A DNA stretch of 5,150 bases from Candidatus Poribacteria bacterium (GTDB taxonomy: Bacteria > Poribacteria > WGA-4E > WGA-3G), in contig VXXH01000077.1 in the NCBI GenBank assembly GCA_009835515.1, forward strand, positions 1 through 5,150, written 5' to 3'. Shown here in pieces: positions 1 to 5,150 of the stretch. Within the stretch, counting starts at the first letter, position 1. Each line of letters begins with the position of its first letter. The translations under genes and the position numbers were made by a program. Below the pieces are notes generated by a model. That model was given only the letters and a program-made list of their open reading frames with translations. It made no database searches and was not told where the DNA came from.

Positions 1-1649
1 ATCTGTGAGAGATCTTCGTAGGTCTGAATGAGTGCAGTGTGGATGCGGAGAAAGTTCAGTGCGGCGAAACTGAAGGCGTTCAATTTCAAGGCGCTATCTT
101 CGCCCATCTTCACTGTTTCCCATGACCATTCGGGTTGGTAGAAAGCGTGAAGCTGCGCCTTACAGAGTTCGACCGCGGTCCGCAAGACCTGCGAGAGTTC
201 CTTGTGTTTTGTTGTCTCGTCTGGTATATCAAGTTTCTCGCAAATTTCCTTATGTAACTGCTGTTGTGTTGATGCAGAGTCAACCCAGTTTTGGAAGACT
301 TCAGAGGCATGGACGAAGCAAGTACGCAGATCTACAAGGGTCAAATCCAACTTGCTCGGAAACGCTTTGAGTAAGGAAGAACTCGGCAGTAAATGTGCCT
401 GCTCAGGATATAATTCTAAAAACTTGTATTCCACAACATCCGCCAACATTTCTGCGAGAATAGGTGTAAAAGCGATGATTGCCCGTTCATACAATTCCGC
501 ATCTATAAATTGCTGAAGTTTTTCTGAATCAAGGGCTATTGCCCCCGTCTCAGTTTTGACGAATGTGTCAGCGAAAGAAGTCTGCTCCCCCAAAACCGAT
601 GCCGTTTCCGTTAAGGATAATGGGCGTTTAAACAGAGTTAACGCAGTATACGGTTCCTCAAAATCAAGTAGACTTTCTTGCCACTGATGTCCCCATGTAT
701 CGTGAATTAGATATTTATCGAGTTCCGGTAAAGGAAGCACGCCGATCATACGCGTCAATGTTGACGTGACCAATTCCAAGGACAAGTTAGTGTCAGCAGC
801 GATCTCCTGACGCAAGGTTAAGTCTAAGTCTTCTGCATCAAAGGTGCCGAACACAGGAAAATGGGCAAACGGTTCAACCTCCCAAATTTTTCGCAGAAAT
901 TTTTCGTAATAAGTTTTCGGACGTTGTGAAGTTTGGCTTTCTTCACGGGCATCATCTATCGGAGGACTCGGTTCTTGTAAGTTTTCCCGCGGTTCAGTAG
1001 GAAGGCAAAAATACAGCGCGGAGGAGGTTTTCACCAACTTTACCTCGCCTGTTTCAAAAGGGGCACCTGGATATAAAGACTGAAAGAGCTGTAGGGTCTC
1101 TGCATCCAGTTTCGGGTTATCCGACACCAAATTGAAGCGAGTCTCTAAACTCCGCATGATTTGATGTCGATGCCGCAGCGGACTTGTCCGGACAGACAGG
1201 TCCCGAGTGAGTCTGTCCACCATCTCCGAATCCAGGTTGAAGGCGCGTTGGAGCCGGATTTTTAGTTTCTCTCGTTCGTCCGAGACTGCTGGCGCGTCCG
1301 GAGCGAAAAGTGTGAAAATTTTAGAGCCTGCGGTATCTAAATTTTCAATCTCTGGATGATGCACCAGAGCCGGATAGTGTTCAAGAGCCAGCCAGACGGC
1401 TTCAACAAACGCGGTGTCTAAGGTCGCCTCATCACAATATGTCGGCGCACGCTGTAAACGGGCACACGTATCCGACATCAAGCCGTCATGTTGTGTATAG
1501 AACGTTTTAAGTATTTCGGTTGAATCGGTTCCCTGTTCCTTTTTTGCTTTATCGATTTGCTGTGTGAGTGCTTCAAATCGCTTTAAACGTTCTAAAACAG
1601 GTTCCCAGTTGCTCGGAATGTTGTCATAGTGCCGTATGTGGCGCGCCAT
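1..1649 (-). CDS. Large soluble protein of unknown family, C-terminus cut off by the window edge
   Basis: Reading the minus strand from an ATG at 1649-1647 gives 549 uninterrupted codons to base 3, with no stop before the window ends, so the C-terminus is missing. The start is well supported: AAAGGAC (1657-1663) lies 7 bases upstream. I do not recognise the family. No signal peptide or membrane segment is visible, so it is probably cytoplasmic. It looks mostly helical, with a polar, proline-rich linker around residues 218-246 separating an N-terminal part from a second part. The most distinctive stretch is HDTWGHQWQE at residues 316-325, followed by FEEPY (330-334). The clustered His, Asp and Glu could bind a metal, but this is speculation. 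Further acidic or His positions (E400, E407, H447, E450) lie in later helices. It starts 41 bases after the preceding gene on the same strand and is probably co-transcribed with it. Codon use looks like that of its neighbours. The coding call is secure; the function is unknown. Confidence 0.9.
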   Translation of the reverse strand, partial: MARHIRHYDNIPSNWEPVLERLKRFEALTQQIDKAKKEQGTDSTEILKTFYTQHDGLMSDTCARLQRAPTYCDEATLDTAFVEAVWLALEHYPALVHHPEIENLDTAGSKIFTLFAPDAPAVSDEREKLKIRLQRAFNLDSEMVDRLTRDLSVRTSPLRHRHQIMRSLETRFNLVSDNPKLDAETLQLFQSLYPGAPFETGEVKLVKTSSALYFCLPTEPRENLQEPSPPIDDAREESQTSQRPKTYYEKFLRKIWEVEPFAHFPVFGTFDAEDLDLTLRQEIAADTNLSLELVTSTLTRMIGVLPLPELDKYLIHDTWGHQWQESLLDFEEPYTALTLFKRPLSLTETASVLGEQTSFADTFVKTETGAIALDSEKLQQFIDAELYERAIIAFTPILAEMLADVVEYKFLELYPEQAHLLPSSSLLKAFPSKLDLTLVDLRTCFVHASEVFQNWVDSASTQQQLHKEICEKLDIPDETTKHKELSQVLRTAVELCKAQLHAFYQPEWSWETVKMGEDSALKLNAFSFAALNFLRIHTALIQTYEDLSQ

Positions 1650-1656
1650 AAATTTT

Positions 1657-1663
1657 GTCCTTT
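1657..1663 (-). promoter_or_regulatory. Ribosome binding site of the unknown large protein
   Basis: The minus strand reads AAAGGAC here, 7 bases before the ATG at 1649-1647. This is the clearest Shine-Dalgarno match near that start and fixes it. The surrounding 41-base gap is very AT-rich and could keep the messenger unstructured. Confidence 0.7.
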
Positions 1664-1690
1664 ACTTTATTATTTTTTATCAAATATCTG

Positions 1691-2464
1691 TTATTCCTCA
1701 TTTTTTATTTCAGGTGTATCATAATCGTGAGGCGGTGTTAATTCACGTATCTTTGCGTCGACCTGTTTCGCAAAAGTGAGGCTCTCATCGAGTTCAGTGC
1801 GAAGACGTGTGAGCTCTGTCTCATCACTTTCAGGGTTGAGCGTTAGTACCCGCGCATAGAGATGTGAGAGTTGGACAATCGTCTGCTGAACATCTTTAAT
1901 CAGTTGTTCTCGATGTTGTTGAAGCACACCTTTAACGGTAGTTCCCAATTGTGTCCCTGTTGATTTTTGATGCATTTTAAGTGTGTCTTTCAAACACTCG
2001 ACTGCCTGTGTAAAGAGTTCAGAAACTTTGTTGGTAATGTCAGCTCTGACGGTAATTGGAAGGGTCCCCATCCATCCGTCCGCACCTGCTTCCTCCTGAA
2101 AGGATGTGTGCAAGGCGCGGAGTTCTCCAAGCATCGTCTCTGTTCGGGCATCGCCATCCGCTTCAAGTTGTTCATGTAAAGTGTTCAGTTCTGTCTCTTG
2201 CTTGTGTTGGACTTCTTGAAGAATCTCATTGTGAACCTGTTTAGCTATATCGTCTGTCCCGGTTGCCCACTTACTAATCAGAGTCCCGATAGGCACTAAA
2301 ACACTGAGAATCGCGCTCCCGAATAGATAGAGAATCTTCGGTTCTAAATTGAATATCCAAGATGCAAAAGCGATAGAGCATCCCGCGGCGAAGGGGAAGA
2401 TAACATAAGAGTTGCCAAGGAGATGAAGGAGGAATTTCTTCCGAAACAATTTCCGATCAATCAA
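1691..2464 (-). CDS. Small membrane-hairpin protein with a long helical C-terminal tail
   Basis: This 257-residue protein has a basic N-terminus (RKLFRKK, residues 4-10). Two hydrophobic segments follow, at about 20-38 and 44-63, then a charged, heptad-like helical region from about 70 to 243 rich in Gln, Glu and Leu. The tail is acidic (DYDTPEIKNEE). By the positive-inside rule the N-terminus and the long tail face the cytoplasm and the two segments form a hairpin in the inner membrane. The proposed start is TTG (2464-2462). An in-frame TAA lies four codons upstream, in the repeat, and no ATG occurs before the hairpin, so the choice is limited to TTG or another rare codon. No good ribosome binding site is visible, only AAAGAAA. 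I do not recognise the family. The hairpin plus helical tail resembles XpaC-like proteins, which I recall beside TelA-like genes, but no signature motif confirms it. It is probably a partner of the two upstream membrane proteins. Confidence 0.8.
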   Translation of the reverse strand: MIDRKLFRKKFLLHLLGNSYVIFPFAAGCSIAFASWIFNLEPKILYLFGSAILSVLVPIGTLISKWATGTDDIAKQVHNEILQEVQHKQETELNTLHEQLEADGDARTETMLGELRALHTSFQEEAGADGWMGTLPITVRADITNKVSELFTQAVECLKDTLKMHQKSTGTQLGTTVKGVLQQHREQLIKDVQQTIVQLSHLYARVLTLNPESDETELTRLRTELDESLTFAKQVDAKIRELTPPHDYDTPEIKNEE

Positions 2465-2474
2465 TTTCTTTAAT

Positions 2475-2500
2475 GGTTATCGGTTATCGGTTATCGGTTA
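2475..2500. repeat. GGTTATC heptamer tandem repeat, 3.7 copies
   Basis: Three perfect GGTTATC units (2475-2495) are followed by GGTTA (2496-2500). The array lies 11 bases upstream of the TTG start of the hairpin-protein gene. Read on the minus strand, it supplies the TAA that closes that gene's frame upstream. Heptamer arrays of this kind are what I associate with Poribacteria intergenic DNA (recall, not verified). Confidence 0.85.
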
Positions 2501-2535
2501 AAGAGGACTCTGATTCAGTCAAACTGCCTCTTAAC

Positions 2536-2591
2536 TTTGACCAACAACTCGTCTACCGATACTTTTGCTAAGGCACGAGTTGTTGGTCAAA
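2536..2591. repeat. Perfect 17-bp stem with 22-base loop
   Basis: TTTGACCAACAACTCGT (2536-2552) is exactly the reverse complement of 2575-2591, with a 22-base loop (2553-2574). In the minus-strand transcript it lies 35 bases past the stop of the binding-protein/OmpA gene. It could form a strong RNA hairpin that protects the upstream message or reduces read-through. Neither strand has a U-tract directly after the stem, so it is not a canonical intrinsic terminator. It may instead be the core of the mobile or dispersed repeat described for the whole gap. Confidence 0.85.
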
Positions 2592-2626
2592 ACCGTACTG
2601 ACAACTGATAACCATTCCTCTATTCC

Positions 2627-4222
2627 TCAATACGGTTTTCCGAGAAGCTCGAATGTCACGCTTTGTGCGGCTGCACCGCGCATCTGCGTGGAGGTTCGGT
2701 TGCTCGCTATAGCACGGATACGATGATTTGCGATACCAAAATTTCTCAGTGATGCTGCCGCTGCCTCAGCGCGTTGTAATGCAAGCACCCGATTCGCCGC
2801 CGGATCTCCCTCTTGACGCGTGTGTCCTACGACTCTGAGATAGTACTGGGGGAACGATTTTAGATTCGCAGCAAGTTCTTGCAACGCACGTTTACTACCT
2901 GGAAGGATCCGAGCATTCCCGCGTCCAAATTGGATCGGTTCAACCTTCATCGCTGCCACAGGCGCAAGCGAAGTCCAGTTCGCATCTGAAAGTGGATTCA
3001 GTGATGCCTCTTCTCGCACCTGTTCCATCGGTGTTGAGCCGACGAAAATGCCGTCTAACTCATCATTACCGCTCGCGTTCAGCATACCGGGGTGGAACTT
3101 ATCGTGGTGCAGTGACCGCAAAATACCCTCAAAGAATAGCTGCTCGTAATTGCCTGATACTGGGTCGGCAGAAATTGAATTCGTCTGTACCAACACCTGC
3201 ACAATTTTGGCGATCATCGCTTCGAGTCTCTCAGTGCCTTTTGCTTCTGATGACGGAATCACTCCAAAATGTGCGTAGTTTTCAACCGTGTTCCGCCATT
3301 CAATGCCCTTTACTAACTTATCTGTCTCATTTCGGTTTAGCGAATCCCCATACTGCTTTGCATCCGATTGTATCAAGGCGGCTAACCCATCGGGTTGGTT
3401 ATTGTAGTCGTAGTTTGCTCGAAGATACGCTTGCACAACATGCGTGACGAGTTCACGTTGCGAATCCAAAAATTCCCGCTGAACCACTAATACATCAACG
3501 ATATAACCCTTGAGTTTTGAACTATCTAACAGCAGATGCACACCTTCAATCGCAAGGGCTTTGGTCACATAAGGTTCCCAAATGACATAAGCGTATGGCT
3601 CGTCTGGATCAGCGGACTTGAGTTTCTTATAGGCATCTTCAGCACCGTTTGTCTCGACTGCCCACGAGGAGGGTAGGCTCGGCAGACTCATCTTGTTGAT
3701 CATAATACGCGCAAGCGTTTCGCTCGGCGAATCCGGTGTCAACACGATACGCGCCCGCGGGTTACTCAAACTCGGTATTTGCGGGATGCTTCGCTTATAC
3801 GCAACAATTGCATCCGCACCTTTAGACTCATCAATCACGAGGACGATTGAACCGGGGAATTCGCCGATAACATTACCCGCCTTAAGGTAGGCATCAATCG
3901 TGAAAACCGCCATCTGAACCTTACCACTTTTCAGTGCGCGTATCCGTCCTACGTAATCGGCTTTGTCGTCAACGAACGTGAGTTTGACCCCTTGACGGTC
4001 GAGAAGATTCTGAACAGCCGGAGAACGGAGTATCGCATACCCCGGAAACGAGTCGTGTGCTATCTTAATAGTATGTGCGTAACGTTGCGTGCTCGTCTCT
4101 TTGACGAGATCGCCTCGGGTCCACGGTTCAACAACAAACTTATAGACTAACCCGATGACCCCGATAATAACGAGCCAGCTCGCTACCATAATGATGATGC
4201 GTTTTTTCTTGCCAGCGTCCAT
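2627..4222 (-). CDS. Membrane-anchored solute-binding-like protein with C-terminal OmpA-type domain
   Basis: This 531-residue protein starts at ATG 4222-4220 with AGGAAG 8 bases upstream. After a basic start (GKKKR) comes one hydrophobic anchor (about residues 9-31), so the rest should be periplasmic. Residues about 50-330 resemble periplasmic binding proteins of the NMT1/SsuA/THI5-like type: IKIAHDSFPGY near the start, the YVIWEPYVTKAL segment (212-223), and IVDVLVVQREFL (241-252) followed by a helical stretch. A linker leads to an OmpA-type domain (about 428-531) with IQFGRGNARILPGS, LRVVGHT and NRVLALQRAEAAAASL. The family's peptidoglycan-contacting Arg is present (R484). The Asp expected after GHT is Arg (R469). 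No ABC permease or ATPase gene accompanies it, so a sensing or scaffolding role seems likelier than import (inference). Proteins named 'phosphate ABC transporter substrate-binding/OmpA family' have this architecture. The ligand cannot be read from sequence. It is coupled to the VWA gene upstream. Confidence 0.92.
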   Translation of the reverse strand: MDAGKKKRIIIMVASWLVIIGVIGLVYKFVVEPWTRGDLVKETSTQRYAHTIKIAHDSFPGYAILRSPAVQNLLDRQGVKLTFVDDKADYVGRIRALKSGKVQMAVFTIDAYLKAGNVIGEFPGSIVLVIDESKGADAIVAYKRSIPQIPSLSNPRARIVLTPDSPSETLARIMINKMSLPSLPSSWAVETNGAEDAYKKLKSADPDEPYAYVIWEPYVTKALAIEGVHLLLDSSKLKGYIVDVLVVQREFLDSQRELVTHVVQAYLRANYDYNNQPDGLAALIQSDAKQYGDSLNRNETDKLVKGIEWRNTVENYAHFGVIPSSEAKGTERLEAMIAKIVQVLVQTNSISADPVSGNYEQLFFEGILRSLHHDKFHPGMLNASGNDELDGIFVGSTPMEQVREEASLNPLSDANWTSLAPVAAMKVEPIQFGRGNARILPGSKRALQELAANLKSFPQYYLRVVGHTRQEGDPAANRVLALQRAEAAAASLRNFGIANHRIRAIASNRTSTQMRGAAAQSVTFELLGKPY

Positions 4223-4227
4223 AGTTT

Positions 4228-5145
4228 CTACTTCCTATTTCTAAAAATCAAGAAACCGATAACGGATAGCACAATCAGAACTACAACAAACCATACGGTG
4301 CCTCGGTTTTCAGTATCGCGTTGCTGTGGTGTCGGCGCCTTTGTCGGTGGTGTTTTTCGCGTCGGTGTTGCCTCTGCCTGCTTTACAGCGATTGCCGTAT
4401 TACTCGCCGGTGTTGTCAGTCGCTCAATCAAGTCAGCAGCTATTTCCGATGAAAGCGGCGCAATATATTCAAAGGCATCTTCACCACCGACATCCGTACC
4501 TGTATCACCGGTTTCCGCAAGAATCTGTGATACCGCTGCCACTAACTCTCCGGGGTTATCTGCCTTGCGGTAACCATCCACGACATTTGCCAACATGTGA
4601 TCGGTCTTCATATCAACACCGATAACATCAATACGAATCTGTCGATTGAGAATCGCAGGCGTGTAGTGCTTGACTTTATCAGTATCCGAAGCCTCACCGT
4701 CCGTGACAACTAACAACCGATAGTTCCCATAGTTGTACTGTTTTTCGCGTTGCTCAAGGAGACGGTTTGCCCCAATTCGGATATATTTTCCTAAGGGTGT
4801 GTTACCACTCGGTTGTGGTAAATGGATGGCTGCTATCAGTTGTTGCGTGTCCTTTGGCCCCAATGGGTACACCCATTCGTTACGGATATTGGCACCGCTA
4901 AACACCAGCAACCCGATGTGTGTGTCGTCAGGAACTTTAGACAGCACTTCCTGTAATGCCGCCTTCGCTGCTTCCATCTTCGATTTCGTCCGGTCACCAC
5001 TAAACTTATCCTGCATTGAACCGGAGGCATCGAGAATCACAACAATGTTATCTTTATGAATGTCGTCGTCAGCACTGCAAAGCTGGACACCAAAGACAAA
5101 CAAACTCAGTAACAGAATCAATCGCGTGCCGAATCCGGCTGCCAT
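4228..5145 (-). CDS. Secreted-side VWA domain protein with C-terminal membrane anchor
   Basis: This 305-residue protein has a Sec-type signal peptide (hydrophobic core about residues 8-22, likely cleavage after LCSA at residue 25). The VWA domain spans about residues 32-212. Its metal-binding MIDAS site looks complete: DASGS (39-43), T116 in GNTPLG and D149 in VTDGE. VWA domains with this site usually bind a divalent metal and a protein partner. After the domain come a linker (about 213-255) and a Thr/Pro/Lys-rich stretch (about 259-276), then a membrane segment (about 284-301) ending in the basic tail RNRK. The VWA domain therefore faces the periplasm. The start is ATG 5145-5143. Only five bases of upstream sequence are in the window, so its ribosome binding site cannot be seen, but the signal peptide directly after the Met supports it. 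The stop lies 5 bases before the next gene, indicating an operon and probable translational coupling. The partner is probably that neighbour (inference). Confidence 0.93.
   Translation of the reverse strand: MAAGFGTRLILLLSLFVFGVQLCSADDDIHKDNIVVILDASGSMQDKFSGDRTKSKMEAAKAALQEVLSKVPDDTHIGLLVFSGANIRNEWVYPLGPKDTQQLIAAIHLPQPSGNTPLGKYIRIGANRLLEQREKQYNYGNYRLLVVTDGEASDTDKVKHYTPAILNRQIRIDVIGVDMKTDHMLANVVDGYRKADNPGELVAAVSQILAETGDTGTDVGGEDAFEYIAPLSSEIAADLIERLTTPASNTAIAVKQAEATPTRKTPPTKAPTPQQRDTENRGTVWFVVVLIVLSVIGFLIFRNRK
4231..4236 (-). promoter_or_regulatory. Ribosome binding site of the binding-protein/OmpA gene, inside the VWA gene
   Basis: The minus strand reads AGGAAG here, within the last two sense codons of the VWA gene and directly before its TAG stop, 8 bases before the ATG at 4222-4220. 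Ribosomes finishing the VWA gene pass over this site, which favours coupled translation and matched amounts of the two membrane proteins. Confidence 0.75.
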
Positions 5146-5150
5146 AATAC

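Larger units (their letters stand above)
2472..2616. repeat. Composite inverted-repeat element filling the intergenic gap
   Basis: The ends are a perfect 10-base inverted pair: AATGGTTATC at 2472-2481 and GATAACCATT at 2607-2616. Inside, heptamer arrays lie in opposite orientation on the two sides. On the left is TTATCGG three times plus TTA. On the right, read on the minus strand, are TTATCAG and TTGTCAG. A perfect 17-bp stem occupies the centre (2536-2552 with 2575-2591). A weaker pair, AAGAGG (2501-2506) with CCTCTT (2527-2532), lies between the left array and the stem. The layout suggests a small non-autonomous palindromic repeat, of MITE or REP type, rather than ordinary leader sequence. 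No transposase is nearby, and no clear target-site duplication is visible. Confidence 0.65.

Noticed and set aside
122..516. Plus-strand open frames opposite the unknown large protein
   Set aside because: They overlap each other and lie wholly inside a 549-codon minus-strand frame that has a good start. Their Cys/Ser/Arg-rich translations look like antisense shadows.
2498..2534. AAGAGG/CCTCTT pair as a terminator for the upstream genes
   Set aside because: The stem is only six pairs with a long interior, and only three T residues follow on the minus strand before the heptamer array.
2473..2571. Plus-strand ATG frame of 32 codons running through the heptamer array and the stem
   Set aside because: It has no ribosome binding site, starts inside the repeat and is explained by the repeat lacking stops in that frame. 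The opposite strand also encodes FDQQLV from the other stem arm, which shows that the palindrome, not a gene, creates these peptides.
2536..2591. Strong stem as a Rho-independent terminator
   Set aside because: Neither strand has a run of T after the stem and the 22-base loop is long, so the canonical form is missing. A role in messenger protection or partial termination remains possible.
2515..2595. TTGACC and TTGACT sequences on the minus strand as -35 promoter boxes
   Set aside because: I found no convincing -10 box at normal spacing, and two of the TTGAC matches are simply the two stem arms.
2568..2615. Minus-strand ATG frame of 15 codons just after the binding-protein/OmpA stop
   Set aside because: It is very short, its GAGGA sequence is too close to the ATG to act as a normal ribosome binding site, and it lies wholly in the repeat.
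2992..3447. 151-codon plus-strand open frame
   Set aside because: It lies antisense inside the well-supported binding-protein/OmpA gene, and its translation has no recognisable domain.
5077..5089. Lipoprotein signal (Cys23) in the VWA protein
   Set aside because: The residues before the Cys are V-Q-L, which do not fit a lipobox, while LCSA fits ordinary signal peptidase cleavage. The C-terminal membrane segment already provides an anchor.

Overview
All four genes lie on the minus strand, so transcription runs from the right edge to the left edge. In transcription order they are: a von Willebrand factor A (VWA) protein with a signal peptide and a C-terminal membrane anchor (5145-4228); a membrane-anchored protein joining a solute-binding-protein-like domain to an OmpA-type domain (4222-2627); a small protein with a membrane hairpin and a long helical tail (2464-1691); and a large protein of unknown family that runs off the left edge (1649 to 1 and beyond). 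No RNA gene, CRISPR array, transposase or phage gene is visible.

The first two genes are tightly coupled: 5 bases separate stop from start, and the ribosome binding site of the second lies at the end of the first. Both products should sit in the inner membrane with their working domains outside the cytoplasm. A 162-base gap follows, occupied by a composite inverted repeat. It consists of TTATCGG-type heptamers on both flanks in opposite orientation, around a perfect 17-bp stem. The third gene appears to start at a TTG just past this repeat. The fourth gene follows after 41 bases and has a good ribosome binding site.

The OmpA-type domain and the periplasmic VWA domain point to a diderm bacterium. 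Base composition is moderate. The intergenic GGTTATC heptamer arrays recall sequences I associate with Candidatus Poribacteria (sponge symbionts and their free-living relatives). That placement is recall plus inference, and no marker gene is present to prove it.

Working model (inference): the VWA protein and the binding-protein/OmpA protein form a periplasmic sensing or scaffolding module held in the inner membrane and possibly attached to peptidoglycan. The hairpin/helical protein would be an inner-membrane partner facing the cytoplasm. I recall similar pairs of VWA and 'phosphate ABC transporter substrate-binding/OmpA' proteins in other bacteria near TelA-like toxic-anion-resistance and XpaC-like proteins. 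A TelA-like gene beyond the right edge would fit. The unknown large protein may be a further component or an unrelated neighbour.
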